Below, in pieces: positions 28,422 to 36,470 of a stretch of DNA of 64,000 nucleotides (the stretch's first letter is position 1; each line of letters begins with the position of its first letter). Origin of the DNA: Acinetobacter sichuanensis (GTDB taxonomy: Bacteria; Pseudomonadota; Gammaproteobacteria; Pseudomonadales; Moraxellaceae); contig NZ_PYIX02000007.1 of assembly GCF_003024515.2 (NCBI RefSeq), forward strand, positions 1-64,000, in the 5' to 3' direction. Made by a program: the position numbers and the translations under genes. The notes under the pieces are model-generated. The model did no database searches and was not told where the DNA came from. It was given only the letters and a program-made list of their open reading frames with translations.

Positions 28422-28453
28422 ATATAAACATATATATGTTTGAATGTTTATAT
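28422..28453. promoter_or_regulatory. GntR-type operator between divergent regulator and transporter
   Basis: AAACATATATATGTTT at 28426-28441 is a perfect 16-base palindrome. It sits inside a wider inverted repeat, ATATAAACAT (28422-28431) and ATGTTTATAT (28444-28453), so three ATAAACAT-like half-sites occur in a row. Its place in the shared promoter region suggests control of both genes. Confidence 0.75.
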
Positions 28454-28500
28454 TAAAAGCTGATGTGCTATGATTGTCAAATCTAAATTTTGTAATAGTT

Positions 28501-29238
28501 ATGCAAATGCTTGATGAAAATGCATTTAAAAATTTTAAGCTGCCTCGTTATGAACAGGTTCGCTGGCAAATTCAAAAGCTTTTAGTTCAGTCAAAATGGA
28601 CAATTGAAGAACCGATTCCATCTGAACAAGAGTTAGCAAGTATGTACAGTGTCTCTGTGGGGACTGTGCGCAAAGCGGTTGAATGCTTGGTAGAAGATGG
28701 TTTGTTGATTAAATTACAAGGCAGAGGAACTTTTCTAAGACAGCCAAACTTTGCTACGTCATTGATGCGTTTTTTCCGCATGCGTAATCAATTTGGCAAG
28801 GATGTACAACCGATTGGTGAAATTAAAAAATTACAGGTTGTTGGTGCGATTCCAGAAATTAATCAAAAACTTAATCTGAATGAACAAGCATCTTTGATTT
28901 ATATTGAACGTGTACGTTTGAATGAAAATACAGTGGTCTTGAGCGAGAAGATTTGGTTGCCAGAAACCTTATTTACAGTATTAACTACGCTAGAATTAAA
29001 AGATTTCGCAAATTTACTTTATCCATTTTATTATGAAAAATGCGGACAATTTGTTTCATCGGCAACGGAGCAATTATCTTTTAAGAAAAATCTACAAGAT
29101 CCGTATTTAAATAATCAACAATCTGATGCTTTGGTACAAGTGTGTCGTATCGCTAAAAACATTGAAGGTTATCCGATTGAATATCGTGAATCTTTGGGTT
29201 TTGCAGAAAACTTTAATTATGAAATCACCATTCATTAA
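28501..29238 (+). CDS. GntR family regulator, HutC/UTRA type
   Basis: About 245 residues. The N-terminal winged helix shows YEQVRWQIQKLL, IPSEQELASMYSVSVGTVRKA and LVEDGLLIKLQGRGTFLRQ. A UTRA effector domain follows (about 90-240, IYIERVRLNENTVVLSEKIWLP and YPIEYRESLGF). The long frame reaches a TTG at 28474; the ATG at 28501 (or 28507) is the sensible start, with no good ribosome-binding site. It is divergent from the transporter/amidohydrolase operon, with a palindromic operator between. It probably represses that operon until a substrate-derived ligand is bound. Confidence 0.88.
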   Translation: MQMLDENAFKNFKLPRYEQVRWQIQKLLVQSKWTIEEPIPSEQELASMYSVSVGTVRKAVECLVEDGLLIKLQGRGTFLRQPNFATSLMRFFRMRNQFGKDVQPIGEIKKLQVVGAIPEINQKLNLNEQASLIYIERVRLNENTVVLSEKIWLPETLFTVLTTLELKDFANLLYPFYYEKCGQFVSSATEQLSFKKNLQDPYLNNQQSDALVQVCRIAKNIEGYPIEYRESLGFAENFNYEITIH

Positions 29239-29283
29239 TCAGCATTCTCATTGAGATCATTAAATTTATATAAATCAAAAAAG

Positions 29284-29318
29284 AAAAAGACCAGATCGCA
29301 GCTTGATCTGGTCTTTTT
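29284..29318. terminator. Bidirectional terminator between gntR and secreted Ala-rich gene
   Basis: AAAAAGACCAGATC, a 7-base loop and GATCTGGTCTTTTT form a 14-base perfect stem flanked by A- and T-runs. It serves two convergent genes. Confidence 0.92.
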
Positions 29319-29378
29319 CATTGGTTCAGTCTCTACAACTGACTTAACCGTATTGCTCCTCAGAGGGAGTGAAGTTAA

Positions 29379-29615
29379 TTATTGATTTGCTTGAGGTGCT
29401 GCTGGTGCAGTGCCTTCAGCTGCACTTTCTGTTGTTGGTTGTTCAGAAGAAGGTTGAGCTGCTGCAGAAGCATCCTCAGTTGTTGTTGCAGATTCTTGAG
29501 TTGAAACCACTACTTTTTCAGCTTCATCAGCCGCTTGTTCAGCCGTCGCAGCAAAAGAAGCAGTTGCAGCAGTTAAAGCAAAAGTTGTAGCTAAAAGTGT
29601 TTTAACGAGTTTCAT
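29379..29615 (-). CDS. Secreted Ala/Glu/Thr-rich low-complexity protein
   Basis: 78 residues: a Sec signal peptide (MKLVKTLLATTFALTAATAS, cut after FAA) followed by a low-complexity acidic tail rich in Ala, Glu, Thr, Ser, Gln and Pro, ending AAPQANQ. It is probably an intrinsically disordered periplasmic or exported protein. No enzyme motif is present. AAAGGA stands about 8 bases before the ATG at 29615; the upstream in-frame ATG at 29624 touches the same element. The complementary strand also has an open frame, a side-effect of the repetitive codons. Confidence 0.75.
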   Translation of the reverse strand: MKLVKTLLATTFALTAATASFAATAEQAADEAEKVVVSTQESATTTEDASAAAQPSSEQPTTESAAEGTAPAAPQANQ

Positions 29616-29624
29616 ATTTGGCAT

Positions 29625-30155
29625 CCTTTATTCATTAAAAAATAGTCCGTGATTTATTGCGTTGTCTGTATTGATTGATAAATTGCTAGGTGACAACAAT
29701 CACTAGTGGACGAAAATCATGCTAAGCGGTGAACTACTTTTAGGCAACCTTATGAACAAAGGAAAACAGTTTGAGTTACGTAATGGACATAAAGCGCCAA
29801 TTTTTGTGTAATTCTTGTGAAAAATTCTTCATTTTGTCTGCTTAAAATATGTGAAAATATTAAAAATTGACTAAAAAATAATCTATAAGATTACGGATGA
29901 GAAACAAAAAAAGAAAAATTGAGTGATTTAGGAAAATTTATTTAAAAAATAAAAAAATATTTGATTTAAATTAAAATTAATAATAATCAATTGCTTATTT
30001 AAAATAAGAAATTCTGAAAACTGATTTTTTATCAAAAAAATGATTGGCTTAGCATGTATATGTCTATTTTCATAAATTCTTTATATGAATACTTGCACAA
30101 TAAACCCTAAACTAAGATTTAACTTTTAATATTATTGATAGATTGGGCATGCTCC
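29625..30155. other. Very AT-rich intergenic region
   Basis: About 500 bases between divergent genes with no credible reading frame. 29830-30060 is especially rich in A and T. It carries the promoters of the secreted protein and the GTPase. I looked for a Zur-type operator before the GTPase and did not see one. Confidence 0.6.
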
Positions 30156-31169
30156 ATGAAAATTATTGTTGCTGCAACGGTAAAAACACATATTATTTCT
30201 GGTTTTTTAGGTGCAGGAAAAACCACTTTATTGCAGCAACTTTTACAGCAAAAACCTGAAAATGAAACGTGGGCAATTTTAATGAATGAGTTTGGTGAAA
30301 TTGGTGTAGATCAGCAACTTTTACCGAATGCTCAAGGTTTTGAAGTAAAAGAATTATTGGGAGGCTGTTTGTGTTGCAGCAGCCAATTGCCTATGCAAAT
30401 TGCATTGTCACGTTTGATTCAAGAAAAACAACCAGATCGTTTGTTTATTGAACCTACGGGTTTGGGGCATCCTGCCCAACTTCTAGAACAATTAACAGAA
30501 CCACATTGGCAAACTCAAATTGATATGCGAGCGTTGGTTACGGTGATCGACGGTTCACGTTTGCATGATACAGCATGGGTTAAGCAAGATTTATATCAAG
30601 ATCAACTGAAAGCTGCACAGATTGTCGTGGTTTCACATCAAGACAGCATGTCAGAACATGATCAACAAGTTTTAGCACAATTCAAAAATGAGTATTTGGC
30701 TGATGTACAACATTGGCTCATGTCGGAACAAGGGAATATTCAACTGGTGCAAGTTGACCTACCTCATCAAGGTATACAACGAAAAATCGTGCCTTTGATT
30801 CATATCCAAAAACAGTTAAATCGCACAGAAGCGTTACCTGTAATTAAACAGCTCCCTTACCATTATGTTGAACGTGCAAATGGTTATACGGTTGCAGGTT
30901 GGAAGTTTTCTAAACGTTGGCAGTTTGATTTTTATGATGTGCTAGATGTGTTATGTGATCAGAAAAATTGGTTAAGAATCAAAGGTATTTTTAATACCAA
31001 TCAAGGTTGGATGGTGTTTAATTTTAATCCTGAAGATTTAAATTATAAGTCAACCGAAGAAGGACTAGATAATCGCGTTGAAATGATTACTCAACAAGAT
31101 CAAGATTGGGAAAGTTTTGAAACTGCACTTTTAAAATGTCGTATTGATTCCTTGGAAAAAGCGCAGTAA
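30156..31169 (+). CDS. COG0523 (CobW/ZigA/YjiA-like) GTPase, putative metallochaperone
   Basis: About 337 residues, a G3E-family P-loop GTPase. GFLGAGKTT (16-24, K22) is the Walker A motif, and GGCLCCS (C71, C73, C74) is the CxCC metal site that defines the family. FIEPTGLGHP follows as the switch region, then VVVSHQDSM in place of the NKxD guanine motif, an atypical form. The C-terminal domain (about 230-330) is the CobW_C-like sensor. Members deliver zinc or other metals to target enzymes. The longest frame begins at a TTG at 30135; the ATG at 30156 is preferred. Its partner protein is not obvious; YaeQ follows 60 bases later. Confidence 0.88.
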   Translation: MKIIVAATVKTHIISGFLGAGKTTLLQQLLQQKPENETWAILMNEFGEIGVDQQLLPNAQGFEVKELLGGCLCCSSQLPMQIALSRLIQEKQPDRLFIEPTGLGHPAQLLEQLTEPHWQTQIDMRALVTVIDGSRLHDTAWVKQDLYQDQLKAAQIVVVSHQDSMSEHDQQVLAQFKNEYLADVQHWLMSEQGNIQLVQVDLPHQGIQRKIVPLIHIQKQLNRTEALPVIKQLPYHYVERANGYTVAGWKFSKRWQFDFYDVLDVLCDQKNWLRIKGIFNTNQGWMVFNFNPEDLNYKSTEEGLDNRVEMITQQDQDWESFETALLKCRIDSLEKAQ

Positions 31170-31229
31170 TCCAATGCAAAATCTTATAGACTGAGCGCCA
31201 TATTTTAGAACTTGATTTTTGGACGGATT

Positions 31230-31760
31230 ATGGCGCTTAAAGCAACTATTTATAAAGTAGATTTAAATATTGCCAATATGGATGTACATCAATATGGCGA
31301 TTATCAATTGACAATGGCACTACATCCATCTGAAACGATTGAACGTTTGATGGTACGAGTTTTGGCATTTGCACGTTTTGCTGATGAACAATTGGTATTT
31401 ACTAAAGATTTATTTGAAACTGATGAGCCTGCATTGTGGGAAAAAGATTTGACAGGGCAGTTGGTAAAATGGGTTGAGGTCGGTTTACCTGACGAAGATA
31501 AAGTTAAAAAAGCAGCGGCACGTTGTAAAGATGTTGCTGTAATTGCTTATGGTTCAGCAGTTGCAGAATGGTATAAACGTAGTTCAAAGCTCAAAACCTT
31601 ATCCAATGTGCAAGTATGGCAATTGTCAGAAGCAACAACGACAGCGATTCAACAATTATGTGAGCGCACGATGCAGTTACAGCTCAATGTGATGGATGGT
31701 GAATGGACACTCATCGGTGACAATGCTCAAGCATTGATTGAGTGGACACAGTTACAGTAA
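31230..31760 (+). CDS. YaeQ family protein
   Basis: About 176 residues beginning MALKATIYKVDLNIANMD, the conserved first strand of the YaeQ family. MALHPSETIERLMVRVLAFA and the acidic DLTGQLVKWVEVGLPDEDKVKKA block are also typical. The fold is a PD-(D/E)xK-nuclease-like superfamily member; a catalytic role has not been shown for YaeQ. The frame can be opened at TTG 31212, but GGACGGATT directly before the ATG at 31230 is better. Probably co-transcribed with the GTPase and FKBP genes; functional links are unclear. Confidence 0.9.
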   Translation: MALKATIYKVDLNIANMDVHQYGDYQLTMALHPSETIERLMVRVLAFARFADEQLVFTKDLFETDEPALWEKDLTGQLVKWVEVGLPDEDKVKKAAARCKDVAVIAYGSAVAEWYKRSSKLKTLSNVQVWQLSEATTTAIQQLCERTMQLQLNVMDGEWTLIGDNAQALIEWTQLQ

Positions 31761-31826
31761 AACTGCATTTAAATACAGTCCAATTTAAATGTAGACCTAA
31801 TCGAAAGTGAAAGTGGAGTAAAAGAC

Positions 31827-32165
31827 ATGACAGCAGCGTTAGAAATCATTGATTTAGTGGTTGGTGAAGGTAAAGAAGCAGTAAAAGGTGCTTTAATTAC
31901 AACTCATTATACAGGTTGGTTAGAAGACGGAACTAAATTTGATTCGTCACTAGATCGTGGTAACTATTTTGAAACTGTGATTGGTACAGGTCGTGTGATT
32001 AAAGGTTGGGATCAAGGTATTATTGGAATGAAAGTTGGTGGTAAACGTAAATTGATCGTGCCTGCACATTTGGCTTATGGTGAGCGTAAAATGGGTAATA
32101 TTATTCCTGCAAACTCAAATTTGATTTTTGAAATTGAATTATATGATGTAAAAACACGTGACTAA
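31827..32165 (+). CDS. FKBP-type peptidyl-prolyl cis-trans isomerase
   Basis: A 112-residue cytoplasmic single-domain FKBP that catalyses proline isomerisation. It is all domain: VKGALITTHYTGWLEDGTKFDSS, GRVIKGWDQGIIGMKVGGKRKL, IVPAHLAYGER and the closing NLIFEIELYDV. The usual active-site aromatic and Asp residues (Y, D in KFDSS, W, Y in LAYG) are all present. There is no signal peptide or extra domain. The ribosome-binding site GTGGAG is well spaced. Confidence 0.95.
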   Translation: MTAALEIIDLVVGEGKEAVKGALITTHYTGWLEDGTKFDSSLDRGNYFETVIGTGRVIKGWDQGIIGMKVGGKRKLIVPAHLAYGERKMGNIIPANSNLIFEIELYDVKTRD

Positions 32166-32707
32166 GCATGTGACCAAACATGTAAATTGTTTTTGAATCT
32201 TCCCCTTGTAGAATGCTTATCTTTTTAAAGCTGAGCAGCAAAAATGCGTAACAAGGGGAGATGTTTTAAAATCTATATAAACAAACAAGTCTGAACAAAG
32301 ACTTTATTCTTTTAGTATGTTCATGATAAATAAAATAAGTAGTTTTGTGAGAAGATGTAATATCAGTCAAAGCAATAGAATGTGTAATATCTATCAGAAT
32401 TAAAAACAAAAATGATCAATTGAGTGCTGATTTTCTATAAGTCAGTGTATGGCATTATTTGCAAACAAAACAAAACTTTCATTTTAATATTCATTTCAGG
32501 ATTATACCTTATAAAATATCTACAGTAAGGATGTCTGATTTTTTGTGTTTTTTATCTTGGATTGAGTGGCGATCAGCGCTTATTTGGCTGCAAAAGAAAC
32601 TGTACAAAATTTTGAGGGTACAGTTTTTTCGTTACTGGATTTGTCCAGTTGGATTTAAGATAAATCATAAAATCAGCATTCATAAAAAGTTCATGAGCTA
32701 AAAATTT
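32166..32707 (+). other. Intergenic region upstream of pgaB, where pgaA would be expected
   Basis: About 540 bases. TCCCCTTGT (32201-32209) and ACAAGGGGA (32251-32259) form a 9-base stem around a 41-base interior, possibly an RNA element or the FKBP transcript end. A TTG-initiated frame of 80 codons (32459-32701) has no ribosome-binding site and an unconvincing sequence, so I do not call it. No PgaA-like remnant was recognised. Confidence 0.5.
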
Positions 32708-34696
32708 ATGTTGAATTGTTTTTTTAAACCAATTGTTGCTTGTCTAACGATGCTGGCTGCTTCTATGAGTATGATGTCAAATGCTGAAACGCTCAAACCA
32801 GATCCTCGTTCTTTAACCATCATTGGTTATCATGAGATTACAGATCATGAACATGCTTTAATTCCACAATATGCCATTAAATCTAAACAATTTGCTGAGC
32901 AAATTAAATCTTTGCAGCAAGATGGTTTTCACTTTATTAGTGTAGATCAATTGATTCAGGCAAATCAGGGAAAATATAAATTACCCAAAAAACCGTTGTT
33001 GCTCACTGTGGATGATGGTTATCAAAGTTTTTATCAATATGCATATCCACTTGTTAAAGCATTAAAAGTTCCAGTTGTTTTATCTGTTGTTGGGTCATGG
33101 ATAGATACGCAAGGTAAAGAAGTCAGTTTTGGTGATCAGACCATTCCTCGTCATGATATTTTGACTTGGGATGAGTTAAAAGAGATGCAAGACAGTGGCT
33201 ATGTCGAAATTGGGAGTCATAGTTACGACTTACATCGTGGGATTTTAGGCAATCCACAAGGAAATTCAGAACCAGCAGCAACAACACGTTTATATTCACC
33301 TGAAAATAAAAGCTACGAAACAGATGCTGCTTATGCAGAGCGTATTTATACAGATTTAAAGAAAAATAATGACTTATTAAAGCAACATGGGATTCGTAGC
33401 CCACGTGTCATGGTGTGGCCTTATGGTCAGTACAATATGAAAACGATTGAAATTGCGAATCAATTAGGCATGCCTATCACCATTACTTTAGATGACGGAA
33501 GTAATGACGTTAAACAATCGTTGAGTCATTTAAATCGAATTTTAATCGAAAGTGACACGACACGTGAGGACTTATTAAAAGATATACATACACGTGAAAT
33601 GGGCTTAAATGACAATAATCGTCCACAAAAGATTATGCATGTCGATTTAGACTATTTGTATGATCCTGATCCTGCTCAAGAAGAACGAAATATTGGTCTA
33701 TTACTTGATCGTATTCAGGCAATGAAAGTCAATACAGTGTATTTACAAGCTTTTTCTGATCCAGATGCAGATGGTTCAGCAGATATGGTGTATTTCCCAA
33801 ATCGTTATTTACCTATGCGTGCAGATTTGTTTAATCGAGTTGCTTGGCAAATCCAGTCTCGTACTCAAGTGACACGTTTATATGCATGGATGCCGCTTTT
33901 GGCATGGAATTTACCCAAAGAAAACCCTGTTTCACAGCAGTTGGTGGTCACTCAACAAGCTGAAAAATCTGACCATTTAAATATGGGTTATCATCGTTTA
34001 TCTCCTTATTCTGCTCAAGCAAGAGAGGTGATTCGAGGGATTTATGAAGACCTTGCAAAGTCATCTGAGTTCAATGGTATTCTTTTTCATGATGATACAA
34101 CGCTATCTGACTATGAAGACAGTAGTTCTTATGCCTTAAGTGCTTATAAAGCGGCAGGTATTTCAACTGATCTAGATGCTGTGCGTAAAGATGAAGCACA
34201 ATTACAAAAATGGACAGCATTTAAGACCAAAACCATTGATGATTTTGCAATGCAAATGGCAGATCAAATTCGTTATTACCATCCTTATTTGGTGACAGCA
34301 CGTAATATGTATGCCCAAGTGGCTTTAAATGCGTATTCGGAAAATTGGTATGCACAATCTTTGGAACAATCACTCAATCGTTATGATTTTACAGCAATTA
34401 TGGCAATGCCTTATATGGAGCAAGTTGACGATCAAGAAAAATTCTTTAAAGATATTGTAAATCGTGTCAAGTCTTATCCAAATGGATTGAAAAAAACAGT
34501 ATTTGAATTACAAGCGCTTAACTGGCGAAATAATCAGCCTGTTCCCACACAAGAGATGGCTGATACGATAAAATCACTCTATCAGCAGGGTGCGATGCAC
34601 ATTGCCTATTATCCTGATGATCCTTTCAAAAATCATCCAGATCCAAAAATTATGCGTGATGTCTTTGGCTTAAAAACCAATCGTCTCGTTCCTTAA
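32708..34696 (+). CDS. pgaB: Poly-beta-1,6-N-acetylglucosamine N-deacetylase PgaB
   Basis: A 662-residue periplasmic/outer-membrane enzyme that partly deacetylates poly-N-acetylglucosamine during export. A signal peptide (about 1-26, cut near SNA) lacks a lipobox Cys at the cleavage site, unlike E. coli PgaB. The N-terminal deacetylase domain holds LLLTVDDGY (D102, D103) and EIGSHSYDLH (H171, H176), the metal and base residues. The C-terminal half (about 310-660, beginning KIMHVDLDYLYDPDPAQ) is the glycoside-hydrolase-like GHL13 domain. It is followed by pgaC at 11 bases. No good ribosome-binding site is visible. The pgaA porin gene, normally first in this operon, is not present. Confidence 0.93.
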   Translation: MLNCFFKPIVACLTMLAASMSMMSNAETLKPDPRSLTIIGYHEITDHEHALIPQYAIKSKQFAEQIKSLQQDGFHFISVDQLIQANQGKYKLPKKPLLLTVDDGYQSFYQYAYPLVKALKVPVVLSVVGSWIDTQGKEVSFGDQTIPRHDILTWDELKEMQDSGYVEIGSHSYDLHRGILGNPQGNSEPAATTRLYSPENKSYETDAAYAERIYTDLKKNNDLLKQHGIRSPRVMVWPYGQYNMKTIEIANQLGMPITITLDDGSNDVKQSLSHLNRILIESDTTREDLLKDIHTREMGLNDNNRPQKIMHVDLDYLYDPDPAQEERNIGLLLDRIQAMKVNTVYLQAFSDPDADGSADMVYFPNRYLPMRADLFNRVAWQIQSRTQVTRLYAWMPLLAWNLPKENPVSQQLVVTQQAEKSDHLNMGYHRLSPYSAQAREVIRGIYEDLAKSSEFNGILFHDDTTLSDYEDSSSYALSAYKAAGISTDLDAVRKDEAQLQKWTAFKTKTIDDFAMQMADQIRYYHPYLVTARNMYAQVALNAYSENWYAQSLEQSLNRYDFTAIMAMPYMEQVDDQEKFFKDIVNRVKSYPNGLKKTVFELQALNWRNNQPVPTQEMADTIKSLYQQGAMHIAYYPDDPFKNHPDPKIMRDVFGLKTNRLVP

Positions 34697-34707
34697 TAGT
34701 ACTCGAT

Positions 34708-35970
34708 ATGAATTTTTTACAGCATTTCTGGCATATGGCTTTGGATTTTGTGTTTTTTTATCCATTATTTATGTCATATCTTTGGATGATTGGCGCGGTG
34801 ATTTTCTTCCGTAAGGAAAAAAAAGAACCGCCTTATGATCAACCTAATCCGTTAATGGCATATCCTAAAGTTGCTGTATTAGTTCCTTGTTTTAATGAGG
34901 GAGAAAATGCAGAAGAGACTTTAAGTCATGCATTACAGTTAAATTATCCTCATTTTGAAGTGATTGCGATCAATGATGGTAGTTCTGATCATACCGCACA
35001 AATTTTGGATGCTTTAGCTCAGAAATACCCAAAATTACGTGTAGTGCATCTTGCGAAAAATCAGGGTAAAGCCATGGCTTTACAGGCAGGAAGTCTATTG
35101 ACAGATGCTGAATATTTGATTGGGATTGATGGTGATGCTCTATTAGACCCTCATGCTGCGATGTGGATGGTACGACATTTTTTAGCAGACCCAAGTGTTG
35201 CAGCAGTTACAGGTAATCCACGTATTCGTACACGTTCTACCTTATTAGGGCGAATACAAGTTGGTGAGTTCTCTTCTATCGTGGGGTTGATTAAACGTGC
35301 TCAACGAAGTTTTGGACGACTTTTTACGGTTTCTGGTGTGATTACTGCATTTCGTAAAAGTGCTGTGCATGATGTTGGTTACTGGTCACCCAATGCCTTA
35401 ACTGAAGATATTGATATTACATGGAAGTTACAACGTGCAGGTTGGAATATTCATTTTGAACCCAATGCTTTGGTGTGGATTTTAATGCCTGAAACCTTAA
35501 ATGGTTTATGGAAACAGCGTTTACGTTGGGCAATGGGGGGCGCACAAGTCCTCATTAAAAATATCGATGTTGTATTTAAACCTAAATTAAATTATCTTTG
35601 GCCCCTGATTTTAGAACTGGTTTTGACATTAGTTTGGTCATATTTAATGCTCGCGGTTGCAATTATTTGGGTATTGCATTTTATAATCCCAAGCATTGCG
35701 ATCAGTCAAAATGTGAGTTCTCCTTTTTTACCGTACGGAAGCGGAATTCTTTTGGGTTTAAGTTGTTTACTTCAGTTTGCTTTAAGCAAATGGATGGATA
35801 GTAGATACGAACCTAATCTATTAAAAAACTATTATTGGATGATTTGGTATCCTTTTGTTTTTTGGTTAATTACGTTAACAGCAAGTATTGTAGCATTTCC
35901 AAAAGTATTGCTACGTGGTCATGGAAAGCGTGCACGTTGGATCAGCCCTGATAGAGGTATGCGATCTTAA
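34708..35970 (+). CDS. pgaC: Poly-beta-1,6-N-acetylglucosamine synthase PgaC
   Basis: A 420-residue inner-membrane processive glycosyltransferase (GT2) that polymerises UDP-GlcNAc and starts export of the polymer. The cytoplasmic catalytic domain shows NDGSSD (89-94), the metal-binding D-x-D at 141-143 (IDGDALLD), TED (D234 as catalytic base) and QRLRW at 270-274. Membrane helices flank it: one or two at the N-terminus (about 10-35) and three at the C-terminus (about 295-405). Activity in known systems depends on c-di-GMP binding by PgaC plus PgaD. Operon order pgaB-pgaC-pgaD is standard. Confidence 0.95.
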   Translation: MNFLQHFWHMALDFVFFYPLFMSYLWMIGAVIFFRKEKKEPPYDQPNPLMAYPKVAVLVPCFNEGENAEETLSHALQLNYPHFEVIAINDGSSDHTAQILDALAQKYPKLRVVHLAKNQGKAMALQAGSLLTDAEYLIGIDGDALLDPHAAMWMVRHFLADPSVAAVTGNPRIRTRSTLLGRIQVGEFSSIVGLIKRAQRSFGRLFTVSGVITAFRKSAVHDVGYWSPNALTEDIDITWKLQRAGWNIHFEPNALVWILMPETLNGLWKQRLRWAMGGAQVLIKNIDVVFKPKLNYLWPLILELVLTLVWSYLMLAVAIIWVLHFIIPSIAISQNVSSPFLPYGSGILLGLSCLLQFALSKWMDSRYEPNLLKNYYWMIWYPFVFWLITLTASIVAFPKVLLRGHGKRARWISPDRGMRS

Positions 35971-35995
35971 TGGCATTGTTTGAGTATAGGTAAAA

Positions 35996-36409
35996 ATGAA
36001 AGCCAGTAATCTGATTATTGATTTACGTCAACAATTGCCTTGGCATAAGCGATATATATCAACAACATCAACAGCCATGTTATGGGGTGTTTGGATTTTA
36101 TTGTGGCGCCCATTACTCTTGCTTATCGGGGTGATTGGTATACAAAAGCCACATATTGTTCACAACATTATGCAAGCTTTTACGGTAATATTACAGCATG
36201 GTTTAATTGCATTGATGGTCTGTGCATTGAGTTTGTTGTTATGGAACCGTTTTATTCCTGCAAAAACACCAGAGCAAGTTAAAACTAAATCTTTATCTGA
36301 TTATGCTGAACATTTTGCTTTAAATGAACAAGATATTGATGAAGGTCGACACCAGAAGATCAGTATTGTCCATCATGATGAACATGGCAAAATCATTTCA
36401 ATTCAATAA
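35996..36409 (+). CDS. pgaD: PgaD, auxiliary subunit of the poly-GlcNAc synthase
   Basis: A 137-residue inner-membrane partner of PgaC. Two membrane helices (about 27-47 and 68-90) and a cytoplasmic tail rich in charged residues match PgaD. RYISTTSTAMLWGVWILLWRP is the conserved first-helix region with its W and P residues. Known PgaD proteins stabilise PgaC and help sense c-di-GMP. It is 25 bases after pgaC and is closed by a strong terminator, marking the end of the operon. Confidence 0.9.
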   Translation: MKASNLIIDLRQQLPWHKRYISTTSTAMLWGVWILLWRPLLLLIGVIGIQKPHIVHNIMQAFTVILQHGLIALMVCALSLLLWNRFIPAKTPEQVKTKSLSDYAEHFALNEQDIDEGRHQKISIVHHDEHGKIISIQ

Positions 36410-36419
36410 ATCTAACGAT

Positions 36420-36449
36420 AAAAAATCCCACATCTAAGTGGGATTTTTT
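36420..36449 (+). terminator. pga operon terminator
   Basis: AAAAAATCCCAC, loop ATCTAA, GTGGGATTTTTT: a perfect 12-base stem with a T-run. A GTG sometimes chosen as the start of the next gene lies inside this stem. Confidence 0.93.
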
Positions 36450-36470
36450 ACGACACTTATTTACCGTGCT

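Noticed and set aside
29369..29590. Forward Leu/Gln-rich frame opposite the secreted Ala-rich gene
   Set aside because: Low-complexity antisense of the Ala/Glu/Thr codons; the minus strand has a signal peptide and ribosome-binding site.
30000..30155. Zur box before the COG0523 GTPase
   Set aside because: No GTTATA-type palindromic element was seen, so zinc regulation is not claimed.
32459..32701. 80-codon frame between FKBP and pgaB
   Set aside because: Starts at TTG without a ribosome-binding site. The sequence is Ile/Lys/Phe-rich as expected from AT-rich non-coding DNA and resembles no PgaA part.
36438..36470. GTG start for the acyltransferase
   Set aside because: It lies in the stem of the pga terminator. 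The ATG at 36471 is the better start.
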